Shown: positions 23,610 to 30,498 of the stretch, piece after piece
Layout of the letters: every line of letters begins with the position of its first letter
Position numbering within the stretch: the stretch's first letter is position 1
Assembly: GCF_000741575.1 (NCBI RefSeq)
Contig: NZ_JGYV01000033.1
Location: 1 to 32,162, forward strand
DNA length: 32,162 bases
Reading direction: 5' to 3'
Source: Bifidobacterium cuniculi
GTDB taxonomy: Bacteria; Actinomycetota; Actinomycetes; Actinomycetales; Bifidobacteriaceae
Translations under genes and position numbers: made by a program
Notes under the pieces: model-generated
Database searches by the model: none
What the model saw: the letters and a program-made list of their open reading frames with translations, nothing else
What the model was told of the DNA's origin: nothing

Positions 23610-25181
23610 CTACTCCTCCACGTCAACCAGAACCGCATTATCCCCAGTAGAAGCCGACTCATCGAACCCAGTAGACTGCGACTCAGCCTGTGCCTGGTTC
23701 GTGGTGACCTGTGCCGTGAACGAAGCATCGTTCATATCCTGCATCGCCTCGGCAATCTCCGTCTCCGTCATATGCAGATACTTACGCATGATCGTCTTCG
23801 CAGGAAGAATCTCCTGCACATAGTTCGCCGCCTGAGCCGTGTTCAAATCAGAATCATGCATGATAGGCGCCCAAACCGTCTCAAAACGCTGGTCTACCGC
23901 AGAACTGTCACCATTCGCAACCATCGCCATGCGCATGGCAAGAACAAACCCGTCGTTCGCCCTGGCATTCAAATCAGTAACGTTGAAAATCAGGCCTTCA
24001 CGCTTCAAATCCGCACCAGAAGCGGAACCCTGCACATCCGGGCTGAGAATGTCCAACGGCAACCCAGTAGCCGCCGCCAACTGCTTGACATCGTTCGTCG
24101 CGGCAGTCACCCATGGCGTAATGTCAGTGACCGCGCTTTCCCAAATCTCAGCTCCCTCCGGCAGCGTCCACAACATGCCGGGGCCAAGAGAGAACGTGTC
24201 TGAATAGTCGATATGGTCGCCAACCTTCTTGGTACCGGCGACGACTTCAGGGTCACCGTCCACGTACACGGTTGGAATCTTGCCCTTGACCGCACGCTGA
24301 CGGAACGCCTGCATCACCTGCACGCAGAAACGGTCGAACCGTTCCTGATCCAACGACATGAGGATACGAAGATGCGGCTCAAACTGGCCCATACCATCAC
24401 CAGAGCCAACACGTACAACAGGAATAGAATTGCAGTTTTTTGCAAAATCTGTATCCTTGCCGTCGCCCTCGCTATCCCATGAAAAATCAGTGGGAATTGT
24501 AGGTATAGTAGCTTGTGGGTCATTACACAATTTATAGATTTCGGTTGAATCGCTCTCCGACATGATGCTACGCCCATTCGTAGCACGTGTTGCATGTCGA
24601 ACCTGTATGTTCGACACGGTGCCATCATCATCCCGTTCTGCCCGGTACAAAGAAAACTGTTCTACGCCGTTGAAGGCATCATAGGAATAGATAACAGCAG
24701 AATCTCCATCATCTGAAACTGCCGTAGTCCAAGGTGACAATACATCAACACGATTAGGGGCAATACTATCTGTCACCATCAGGTATCCGGACCCATACAG
24801 GGCGACATCATGCATCATCTGCCGCGCCTTCAAGTCCATGCGATTATCGAACCAAGCGGTATCCGCATCCGTATTGCGCGCAGAGTTCTCCCCGACCATA
24901 CGGAAGCCAATAGGCTTCTGACGGGAACTAATCGAGTTCACGATAATACGCGCATAATTCACGGCACCCATTTCACGGAACCGCTCATAGATCACGGTGC
25001 TGTTATCGCTCGTACCGTCAGGAATCATGCTGGTGGGAATAATTTCCTGACCATCGTAGAACGTACGCAGCTTACACAATTGAGGAATACGGTCCACCAG
25101 ACGCTGTGCAAGAACACTAATCCAGTAGGCGTCCATATCATCATCGGCAGCGCCGGAAATGATGTTATTGAAATCAGCCAT
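23610..25181 (-). CDS. Portal protein (SPP1 gp6-like)
   Basis: 523 residues from ATG 25179-25181, with GGAGG eight bases upstream; an in-frame GTG three codons earlier would sit on the SD, so it is rejected. It contains MADFNNIISGAADDDMDAYW, then FREMGAVNYARIIVNSISSR, and the wing and stem pattern (GPGMLWTLPEGAEIWESAVT, DVKQLAAATGLPLDILSPDV, ASGADLKREGLIFNV) seen in gp6-like portals. The ring of twelve forms the DNA entry channel and binds terminase. The stem-to-crown C-terminus is acidic. Gene order terminase, portal, MuF is standard. Confidence 0.92.
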   Translation of the reverse strand: MADFNNIISGAADDDMDAYWISVLAQRLVDRIPQLCKLRTFYDGQEIIPTSMIPDGTSDNSTVIYERFREMGAVNYARIIVNSISSRQKPIGFRMVGENSARNTDADTAWFDNRMDLKARQMMHDVALYGSGYLMVTDSIAPNRVDVLSPWTTAVSDDGDSAVIYSYDAFNGVEQFSLYRAERDDDGTVSNIQVRHATRATNGRSIMSESDSTEIYKLCNDPQATIPTIPTDFSWDSEGDGKDTDFAKNCNSIPVVRVGSGDGMGQFEPHLRILMSLDQERFDRFCVQVMQAFRQRAVKGKIPTVYVDGDPEVVAGTKKVGDHIDYSDTFSLGPGMLWTLPEGAEIWESAVTDITPWVTAATNDVKQLAAATGLPLDILSPDVQGSASGADLKREGLIFNVTDLNARANDGFVLAMRMAMVANGDSSAVDQRFETVWAPIMHDSDLNTAQAANYVQEILPAKTIMRKYLHMTETEIAEAMQDMNDASFTAQVTTNQAQAESQSTGFDESASTGDNAVLVDVEE

Positions 25182-25196
25182 CCAAGCCACCTCCGA

Positions 25197-27092
25197 TTAC
25201 CCGTACACGCGAATGGGCCGGTACAGGACTTCCTCTTCCTCGCCATCCGCCAGATACTTGTTCCTGGCCGCGTATGCCAACAGGCCAGCCATCATCGCAT
25301 CGATCTTGTTCGGCGAGTTCGGTGTTTCCTTGAACACCAGGTAGCCGAACCGTTTCTCACGGCGTCGAGCATTACGAAAATGGTCCACGAGACGAGGGTC
25401 AGCAAGGAGCGCTATCTGCTGCCGTATCGGTTCGGCATGACGGGCAACGGGCTTCCACTCATATTTGAAGTTCGTTTCCATCGTGACCAAAGTGTCGTAC
25501 ACGTCCCGTTGGAACCCGTTCATCGGGAACCGAATCTTGCCACGGTTGCCACGCGGAGACACCCGCAGCTGACCCTCATAATCCTGTTCCCAAGCGGCAA
25601 TGTACGGCTCCCAGAACGCGGTATCAGCGAACATGCCAACCACGTTGTAGTGCTCCATCATGTACCGGACGGCACCATCGAACGCATCACGGTCCACCGT
25701 CCAATGCGCATTCTCCGCACCATCCGGTTTCGCCAACAGCTTCACCAGGAACAGCAAGCCGTCACGGACACGGCACCCCACCAGCGCGGTCGAATCATCC
25801 GACACGGAACCATCGAACCCAAGCGTAATCTCCTCGTCCGGTTTGATGACCTGCTTCCACACGTCCATCACCGCACGCGCGTCCGCCGCCTGGTCATACA
25901 GTTCACGGCCAAACAGGTGCGTTTGAATGTCAGACTCGGGAACCCACGCATCCGCCGCACTCGTAAGCGAGTTCAAATAGTAGCGGATAGCCTCAGCAGG
26001 GTCAGTGCCCGCGTTGAGAATCAGGTTCTTCGGACCATCCAAATCCACCCACCCGTACTTCGACGGGCCCGGCTCCACCCCCGGCGTCGCCAACGAATTA
26101 CCATACTCGTCGCGGCCGGTACCGGGAACCACCGTCGTAATCCGACCGTCAGGAAGAATCAGATGGTCCTTCCCATCCTTGGACAACGCCACCGACCCAT
26201 GCGACTCCATGAGCGCATGAGTCAGCTTCTTCTCGTCCGCAATATCATCCACGCTCAACACCGCATAACGATGATCGAACAAAGTACGCTGGTCATGCTT
26301 CGTCTTGCCCTCGGCAATACTCCACGCCGTCCGGTACGTGTCCTCAGCCAAAGAGTTCAAACCCGGCTGATACATGGTCGTCGTCTCCAACACCCACGGC
26401 TCAGCGTCACGCTTACGCTTCGACCCGTTACGAATCAGAGTGCGGGCCATACCCTTCGCACGCCCCTGGAACAGGTGGGACTCGTCCAACTCAATCCACG
26501 TCTGCAAACCACCATCACGCGACGCCGCCCCCGACGTGGCAGGCCGAATTTCACCGCCGCCACACTCCTCGGGCAGGATGATACGGGTCTGCCCCACATC
26601 CATGCCCACGCCACGCAACTGCGCAAGAGGCCCATCCGTACAATTCACGTAGATCACGTCGTACACGTTGCCCGTCTGGTCCTCACTGTTAGCAGCAAGA
26701 GCAACCCTGGAGCCTTGAATCAGGCGCCCAACCGGCTCACCCGCTTGGTAACGGTACGTGCGGCCAAGAAACATGTACGACTCCCCAGCCTCAGCCCAAT
26801 GGTCAAACCGGCACGGCGCCAACGACTCAAACAACGCAATCAGCCCCGCCAAACCACTCTTGTTGGAACCCTTCGGCCGACTCAAAAACACACGATCAAA
26901 CAGACGCCGCCCATGCCGGTCCAATGCGTAACAATTCACCAGGAACTCGGCATACTCCGGCGTAAACACCATCGGCTCAGTCTCAACAGGCGGCGAACCA
27001 ATCACACAAAACGACTCAATCCACCACACCGCAAACCAGCCCATAGAACGGGCCTTCTGCTCACGAGACAACTGCGGGATGACATCATGCAC
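25197..27092 (-). CDS. terL: Terminase large subunit
   Basis: 631 residues. The start codon is GTG at 27090-27092. The ATPase domain has Walker A at residues about 71-80 (SRPKGSNKSG) and Walker B at about 198-204 (TWIELDE, then SHLF). The nuclease domain holds the expected acids: LGFDGS (Asp427), MFAD (Asp490) and KIDAMM (Asp598). The protein cuts and pumps DNA through the portal using ATP. The stop is 16 bases before the portal start. It is a full-length enzyme with no missing key residue seen. Confidence 0.95.
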   Translation of the reverse strand: MHDVIPQLSREQKARSMGWFAVWWIESFCVIGSPPVETEPMVFTPEYAEFLVNCYALDRHGRRLFDRVFLSRPKGSNKSGLAGLIALFESLAPCRFDHWAEAGESYMFLGRTYRYQAGEPVGRLIQGSRVALAANSEDQTGNVYDVIYVNCTDGPLAQLRGVGMDVGQTRIILPEECGGGEIRPATSGAASRDGGLQTWIELDESHLFQGRAKGMARTLIRNGSKRKRDAEPWVLETTTMYQPGLNSLAEDTYRTAWSIAEGKTKHDQRTLFDHRYAVLSVDDIADEKKLTHALMESHGSVALSKDGKDHLILPDGRITTVVPGTGRDEYGNSLATPGVEPGPSKYGWVDLDGPKNLILNAGTDPAEAIRYYLNSLTSAADAWVPESDIQTHLFGRELYDQAADARAVMDVWKQVIKPDEEITLGFDGSVSDDSTALVGCRVRDGLLFLVKLLAKPDGAENAHWTVDRDAFDGAVRYMMEHYNVVGMFADTAFWEPYIAAWEQDYEGQLRVSPRGNRGKIRFPMNGFQRDVYDTLVTMETNFKYEWKPVARHAEPIRQQIALLADPRLVDHFRNARRREKRFGYLVFKETPNSPNKIDAMMAGLLAYAARNKYLADGEEEEVLYRPIRVYG

Positions 27093-27116
27093 AACCCATC
27101 ACCCCGCAATCATCCC

Positions 27117-27545
27117 CTATCCGAGAATCGCACCCCTCAAATCCACCAAATGCTCAGCATTCACATCATTCACCACAGCACCACCACCCGCAGCCATCTG
27201 GTCCGGGTCCGGCGTATCCCACTTCAACGCATGCCGCGCCAACGGGCCCACACCCAGCGCATTCTCCCGAGCCCTAACCTCCGCAGCCAACTGAACACTA
27301 AACCTGCGATACAACTGGTCCTTGCAAAAAACCAAATCAAGCACACTATCCCAGTCAAGATCAGTCCCCAACTTCAACGCCTGGGGGCTCCTACGAATCC
27401 GCTCATAGTATTCTTCCGGCCCCCACGACGTCAACCACTCCTTACCATCCGGCCTCAACGCCGGAAACTCCGGACCTCGAACAATCCCATCCCACTTCAG
27501 TGTCTCACCCGTGACCTTGCTTGCGCGCCTTCCTTGACCTGCCAA
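27117..27545 (-). CDS. Terminase small subunit
   Basis: 142 residues if translation starts at TTG 27543-27545 (LAGQGRRASKVTGETLKWDG, read as Met first); GAGG lies eight bases upstream. The frame is open further 5', but that would overlap much more of the zinc-cluster gene and begin with Cys/Trp-rich sequence, so it is not used. The 41-base overlap with the upstream gene fits translational coupling. The basic N-terminus (GRRASK) and the acidic, helical rest (DLDWDSVLDLVFCKDQLYRR) match small terminase DNA-binding subunits. It recognises the packaging site. The assignment depends partly on its place just before terL. Confidence 0.7.
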   Translation of the reverse strand: MAGQGRRASKVTGETLKWDGIVRGPEFPALRPDGKEWLTSWGPEEYYERIRRSPQALKLGTDLDWDSVLDLVFCKDQLYRRFSVQLAAEVRARENALGVGPLARHALKWDTPDPDQMAAGGGAVVNDVNAEHLVDLRGAILG

Positions 27546-28044
27546 TCGGAGACCTCGCTTCCCACTTAGCCCGACACCCCGGATGCAACAGCACACGATT
27601 AGCCAACACCGGCAAGCCGCCAGCCTCCAAAGGCAACAGCCAGCCAGACCCAATCACGTCACCCTCGGCAACCTCACCGCCACACTCAACACAGAAACCA
27701 TTCGACGCAGCCCACACATCCCGATTCGTGAACTTCTCCACCATCGGCACCGGCTCCTCCGGCACCCGGTCAAACACGTCGTCAGAAGAAATCACCCTGT
27801 TCCGGCCACGAGTAGGCAACACGCCACCACGACGCCGCAAACGCATATATCGCATGCGACACCGGGCGGAACAAAAATCCTTAGGCCTGTCGCCCACATC
27901 CATCCACGTGCCGCACACAAAACACAGCTTCTTACGCTGCACCGGCCTCACGATCTTCCCGTGATAGCGCACCATGTCATAATGCTTCCTACACAAGCCG
28001 GAAGCACACACGTCACGGCTGCACCCATCCACACTGCAACTCAT
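27505..28044 (-). CDS. Zinc-cluster protein with degenerate HNH-like C-terminus
   Basis: 179 residues; ATG at 28042-28044 overlaps the HNH stop (ATGA). Three metal-site-like clusters are visible: CSVDGCSRDVCASGLCRKH near the N-terminus, CFVCGTW with FCSARCRMRY at about 40-65, and FCVECG at about 117-122 with HPGCRAKW at about 153-160. The last keeps the HNH spacing P-L-x-x-GG-x5-N-x-x-L-x4-C-x-x-K, but the catalytic D-H pair is replaced, so nuclease activity is doubtful. It lies between HNH and small terminase; such proteins may help in terminase assembly or cos cleavage. The function is unknown. Confidence 0.7.
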   Translation of the reverse strand: MSCSVDGCSRDVCASGLCRKHYDMVRYHGKIVRPVQRKKLCFVCGTWMDVGDRPKDFCSARCRMRYMRLRRRGGVLPTRGRNRVISSDDVFDRVPEEPVPMVEKFTNRDVWAASNGFCVECGGEVAEGDVIGSGWLLPLEAGGLPVLANRVLLHPGCRAKWEARSPIGRSRKARKQGHG

Positions 28045-28370
28045 CGGAAAGCGGGATGCTCATAGAACTTGGCAGCATTCCTCCTCCGCGAAGCCTTCAC
28101 ACGGCCTTCCGCCGACTCGGCAGCAGTCTTCTGCACATGATGGTAATGACACAAGGCACGCAGATTATGCGGGTCATCGTCATCCCGCACCATGTTATGC
28201 ACGATATGGTCCACCTCATTCGCCGGAGCGCCACACACGCCAGCCGGGAACCCGTTCTCATCGGACACCGGCCACTGGCACATATGATGGTCACGCTCCA
28301 GAATCTTCGCCCGGGTCTTCACCCAACCCTTATTAAACCGCTTCTTACGATTCGATGAAGACCAAGGCAT
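28041..28370 (-). CDS. HNH endonuclease
   Basis: 109 residues from ATG 28368-28370 (MPWSSSNRKKRFNKGWVKTR), with GAGGGG eight bases upstream; an in-frame GTG three codons before is less likely. HNH motif: Cys31 (CQWP), Cys46 (VCGAPA), Asp54-His55 (VDHIV), Asn69 (HNLRAL) and Cys74-His75 with His77-His78. The basic N-terminus could bind DNA. HNH genes beside terminase stimulate cos cleavage in HK97-type phages. Here it is the first gene after the tRNAs and is ATGA-coupled to the zinc-cluster gene. Confidence 0.88.
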   Translation of the reverse strand: MPWSSSNRKKRFNKGWVKTRAKILERDHHMCQWPVSDENGFPAGVCGAPANEVDHIVHNMVRDDDDPHNLRALCHYHHVQKTAAESAEGRVKASRRRNAAKFYEHPAFR

Positions 28371-28488
28371 CAGGCGCACCCCTCACACGTAATAAGGCGA
28401 CACGGAAAACAGTCAAACCCGATTCTCTTATGGTTTTCAGTCATCAACGCACTCAGAGCGCCTAGTGACCGTACATCGCATCACCCAG

Positions 28489-28559
28489 CACGTTGAGGAG
28501 GAATCGAACCTCCGTCTACAGTTTTGGAGACTGTCGTGCTACCACTGCACCACCAACGC
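28489..28559 (-). tRNA. tRNA-Trp (CCA)
   Basis: 71 nt, 5' end at 28559. Acceptor GCGTTGG pairs with TCAACGT (G-U pairs at both ends), D-arm GTGC/GCAC, anticodon arm ACAGT-CTCCAAA-ACTGT with anticodon CCA, T-arm GGAGG-TTCGATT-CCTCC, discriminator G. No CCA is encoded. The loop CTCCAAA is typical of Trp. Confidence 0.9.
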
Positions 28560-28563
28560 AAAC

Positions 28564-28608
28564 GGCAGCAACGAACCGGATGCTGCCTTATCCATCCCGC
28601 AGGATGGA
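28564..28608 (-). other. Two back-to-back perfect hairpins in the spacer before tRNA-Trp
   Basis: Within the 215-base spacer 28560-28774 between tRNA-Gln and tRNA-Trp, two perfect 7-bp stems lie next to each other: TCCATCC/GGATGGA (28591-28608, loop of four) and GGCAGCA/TGCTGCC (28564-28587, loop of ten), ending five bases from the tRNA-Trp 5' end. They may guide tRNA processing. I see no T-run, no fourth tRNA and no supported gene in the rest of the spacer. Confidence 0.4.
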
Positions 28609-28774
28609 ACCCTCTCGTTTGATCTTGCGACGCCGAAACGCCAGACCGTACCTTCCATTCGCCGCCGAGGGAATTGTCACCCAACCAAGGGCTGACGGAC
28701 GAGTCACATCGCGGGCCTTGCAAAACCCCACGCGGCACTCCCACCGTTGCAAGCGGCATCCGGGAGCCTCCCTG

Positions 28775-28845
28775 TGAACTGTTCGGGAATCGAACCCGTC
28801 CCTCCAACCACAGAGGTTGGCGTGCTGCCACTACACCACCAGCTC
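28775..28845 (-). tRNA. tRNA-Gln (CUG)
   Basis: 71 nt, 5' end at 28845. Acceptor GAGCTGG/ACAGTTC (one G-U pair, a G-A mismatch at 7-66), D-arm GTGT/GCAC with loop AGTGGCA, anticodon arm CCAAC-CTCTGTG-GTTGG giving anticodon CTG, T-arm CGGG-TTCGATT-CCCG with A-A at its base, discriminator A. The D-arm GGTGTAxTGGCAGCACG is typical of bacterial Gln tRNAs. Base 37 is U instead of a purine, which is unusual. Confidence 0.82.
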
Positions 28846-28863
28846 CGGCACGCCTTATAAGCA

Positions 28864-28884
28864 AGCCCTGAATGTGGCAGGGCT
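28864..28884 (-). other. 7-bp hairpin between tRNA-Gln and tRNA-Leu
   Basis: AGCCCTG, a seven-base loop, CAGGGCT: a perfect stem in the tRNA spacer with no U-run. It probably folds in the tRNA precursor and may direct processing. Confidence 0.4.
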
Positions 28885-28897
28885 ACGCGCCGGTAAG

Positions 28898-28971
28898 TAC
28901 TCCGGGCGGGACTTGAACCCGCACTGAACGCATTTTGAGTGCGTCGCCTCTACCCATTGGGCTACCAGAGC
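28898..28971 (-). tRNA. tRNA with Leu anticodon CAA but a short variable loop
   Basis: 74 nt, 5' end at 28971. Acceptor GCTCTGG/CCGGAGT (two G-U pairs), D-arm GCCC/AGGC (three good pairs), anticodon arm ACGCA-CTCAAAA-TGCGT with anticodon CAA, variable loop of five bases (TCAGT), T-arm GCGGG-TTCAAGT-CCCGC, discriminator A. Codon UUG is Leu, but bacterial Leu tRNAs have a long variable arm; this one does not. Confidence 0.85.
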
Positions 28972-29065
28972 AACCGTGGCCTCACAGCCACGACGAGGAC
29001 CATGTTAGCGGAAGGAAAAGGAAAAAGAAACCGCCGACCACGCACGCCCCTACGCGCAGCCAAAC

Positions 29066-29299
29066 CTACCCATTGAACACTGCACTGAAAGCCTCCAACG
29101 CACGCACCAAACGAGCACGAAAACCCTCCGAATCAGGAATCAACGGAACATATGCGGTATCGTTCGCGTCGGCACCCTTAGTCACTGGTCCCAGCCGAAA
29201 CGGAAACGGGACCTCGACCTCACCAAGCGGCTCCTCACGGTTACCCGCACAGAACTTCACGCTCACGGTCACAATCTGCTCGGTACGATCAACGGCCAT
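29066..29299 (-). CDS. Small hypothetical protein upstream of the tRNA cluster
   Basis: 77 residues, ATG at 29297-29299, with CAGGAG about ten bases upstream. The sequence starts MAVDRTEQIVTVSVKFCAGN and ends in a helical stretch (RARLVRALEAFSAVFNG). It is a beta-rich small protein of unknown family. It reads in the same direction as the structural genes and lies between the repeat-rich control region and the tRNAs, so it may be the first gene of the late operon. No signal or membrane segment is seen. Confidence 0.6.
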   Translation of the reverse strand: MAVDRTEQIVTVSVKFCAGNREEPLGEVEVPFPFRLGPVTKGADANDTAYVPLIPDSEGFRARLVRALEAFSAVFNG

Positions 29300-29375
29300 G
29301 ACGCATCAGCTCCTGGAGCACTCGGGTATTGGGTACGAAAATAATCAGTTGGCGTGCCACGCTGCACGATACCTA

Positions 29376-29392
29376 CAAGGTATCTTACACAC
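29376..29392. other. Perfect 6-bp inverted repeat (GATACC/GGTATC)
   Basis: GATACC, five-base spacer, GGTATC. It lies just left of the iteron-like repeats and could be a protein-binding site or a short hairpin. The function is not known. Confidence 0.35.
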
Positions 29393-29399
29393 CAACCGT

Positions 29400-29471
29400 G
29401 TTGCAGCAAGCGTTGCACCCGCTGTTGCACCGAGTGTTGCACCCCGCGTTGCACTCAGCGTTGCAGCAAAA
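29400..29471. repeat. Six tandem 12-bp iteron-like repeats (GTTGCAnnnnnn)
   Basis: GTTGCA recurs exactly every 12 bases at 29400, 29412, 29424, 29436, 29448 and 29460, and a seventh weaker GTTGAA follows at 29473. The other six bases vary but are GC-rich in the middle four copies. Because 12 is divisible by three, several frames stay open here; those are not convincing genes. The pattern is like iterons of replication origins or a row of binding sites. The rest of 29300-29633 shows no supported gene. Confidence 0.7.
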
Positions 29472-29633
29472 CGTTGAAATACCAACGATTCCAAGCACTC
29501 TGTTACGGCAATTTCAAAAAGTCCCGGACCACATTCACGGGCAGAACCAGACACCCCTGCGGCCTTCCTTTGACCCCGGGGGTACCCTCCCCTGCCTCGG
29601 GTTGGTCCCGTCGTCGGCGTCCTGGGTGTGCGG

Positions 29634-29697
29634 CGTGGCCGCGCGTGCGTGTGATGCGGCCGTGCGACGCGGCCGCGCGTGACGCGGCCGCGCGCGT
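29634..29697. repeat. GC-rich palindromic direct repeats
   Basis: The unit GACGCGGCCGCGCGT occurs at 29666-29680 and, slightly extended, at 29681-29697; weaker copies lie at 29653-29665 and about 29634-29650. Each has a GCGGCCGC palindrome. This block is far richer in GC than the window and sits 150-200 bases from the iterons. It could be a packaging site or origin element; no gene is supported between 29700 and 29830. Confidence 0.55.
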
Positions 29698-29828
29698 GTA
29701 CACCATACGGCTGCCGTGCGCAACCCTGCGCCGCGTCGGCTCATGTTTCGGTGCCGCGGCCCTGGACATGCATGTGCCGTGTTGGCGCGACCGCATGGAA
29801 TCCCTTTATTTTCAACGCGACACGCCGT

Positions 29829-29896
29829 ACGCTTGCTAACCAGCTGGGTAGCCTGTATAGTGATAGCCATCAAGCACGAAACGCTTGGGACGCTTG
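29829..29896. promoter_or_regulatory. Three ACGCTTG direct repeats (putative operators)
   Basis: ACGCTTG occurs at 29829-29835 (over the -35), 29881-29887 and 29890-29896 (downstream of the -10, spaced nine bases). The placement fits a repressor that blocks the promoter at 29833-29861. The XRE product of 30024-30218 is an obvious candidate; this is an inference. Confidence 0.45.
29833..29861 (+). promoter_or_regulatory. Sigma70-type promoter for the rightward genes
   Basis: TTGCTA at 29833-29838, a 17-base spacer with a TG at 29854-29855 just before the -10, and TATAGT at 29856-29861. It points at the XRE gene 160 bases away. It is flanked by ACGCTTG repeats, one of which overlaps the -35. 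Confidence 0.65.
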
Positions 29897-30023
29897 AGAA
29901 TTGAAGAGTGAAACCCCGATACAGATACGCGGCGGCGCCCATGGTGAGACTCATGGATATGCGAGCGGCGTCCGCTGACTCTCAGACTCGGCTAAACTAG
30001 ACCTACACGGGACGGAGGCCATC

Positions 30024-30218
30024 ATGAGTCTGAAGGATTTACGGGCCGCACGCGGCCTCACACAACGGGAGCTAGCTAATCGGTGCGACGTGTCTCACGT
30101 GCGCATAGCCGACTGGGAACGCGGAGCGCGAGACCCGCGCAACATGAGTCTAGATACAGCGATACGACTAGCCGACGCCCTGCACGTGAGAGACCTACGA
30201 CGGCTACTAGACGACTAG
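30024..30218 (+). CDS. XRE-family helix-turn-helix regulator
   Basis: 64 residues, ATG at 30024, with GGAGG five bases upstream. It is a single HTH_3 domain: LTQRELANRCDVSHVRIADW, then ERGARDP, with helix 2-3 at residues about 12-34 and the usual WERG turn. The C-terminus (AIRLADALHVRDLRRLLDD) is the helix that completes the domain. No dimerisation or cleavage domain, so it resembles Cro-type or small phage regulators and not a full CI. It is preceded by the promoter with ACGCTTG repeats, which it may bind. Confidence 0.88.
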   Translation: MSLKDLRAARGLTQRELANRCDVSHVRIADWERGARDPRNMSLDTAIRLADALHVRDLRRLLDD

Positions 30219-30333
30219 CCACAGTCGTCGGCGCTAGAGGGTTGAGCCCTGGGCACGTCGTAGTGCCACTGGCGCACGAAAATGGGGACGACACGCCGGA
30301 GTCACGCCCACCGCGTCGTGGTGTGGTACGCTC

Positions 30334-30375
30334 ATGGCATCCCCGATTTTTCCCGCCCACTCGGGCGGATGCCAT
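30334..30375 (+). other. Two-part stem-loop in the region 30219-30498
   Basis: Outer 8-bp stem ATGGCATC/GATGCCAT (30334-30341 and 30368-30375) enclosing an inner CGCCC-ACTC-GGGCG hairpin (30354-30367) with a one-sided bulge of 12 bases. It is immediately followed by the perfect hairpin at 30389-30414. No ORF of note is supported in 30219-30498, so this may be a structured leader or a small RNA. Confidence 0.45.
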
Positions 30376-30381
30376 CTCCTA

Positions 30382-30414
30382 CAAAATTCCCCCAGAGGTT
30401 GCAGCCTCTGGGGG
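30382..30414 (-). terminator. 10-bp hairpin with U-run on the minus strand
   Basis: CCCCCAGAGG (30389-30398) and CCTCTGGGGG (30405-30414) form a perfect 10-bp stem with a six-base loop. On the minus strand it is followed by AATTTTGT, like an intrinsic terminator; on the plus strand there is no U-run. The genes on both sides read rightwards, so it would stop antisense or leftward transcription. Confidence 0.6.
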
Positions 30415-30438
30415 ATGGTGCTTCGAAAATTTACCCAT

Positions 30439-30474
30439 TTTGTCAGCCCTCTCAGTGTATCAGCATGGGGGCTG
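30439..30474 (+). other. TCAGCCC/GGGCTGA inverted repeat before the 30499 gene
   Basis: TCAGCCC and GGGCTGA are separated by about 19 bases just upstream of the ribosome binding site of the 30499 gene. It may be an operator or an mRNA stem; I see no clear promoter in it. Confidence 0.35.
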
Positions 30475-30498
30475 ACGTGCAAACTGGAGGATCAAAAA

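Noticed and set aside
24810..27569. Plus-strand open frame of about 919 codons opposite terL and small terminase
   Set aside because: It is a shadow of the real genes; composition is His/Arg/Pro-rich, no start signal, and terL has intact motifs on the other strand.
28481..28864. 127-codon minus-strand frame over two tRNAs
   Set aside because: It spans well-formed tRNA genes and has no start signal.
29345..29554. Repeat protein encoded by the 12-bp tandem repeats (ATLG or LHP repeats)
   Set aside because: The 12-bp period keeps several frames open, none has a good ribosome binding site, and the DNA motif GTTGCA, not the protein, is conserved.
29829..29870. Leftward promoter overlapping the rightward one (TATACA on the minus strand)
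   Set aside because: A -10-like hexamer is present but the best -35 (TTTCGT, 16 bases away) is poor; not enough to call the late promoter.
29535..29954. Minus-strand open frame of 139 codons across the GC-rich repeats
   Set aside because: It covers a promoter and palindromic repeats, has no Shine-Dalgarno, and the sequence is low-complexity Arg/Ala.
29941..30000. 19-codon leader peptide before the XRE gene
   Set aside because: An ATG-to-TAG frame exists but without a Shine-Dalgarno; too short to support.
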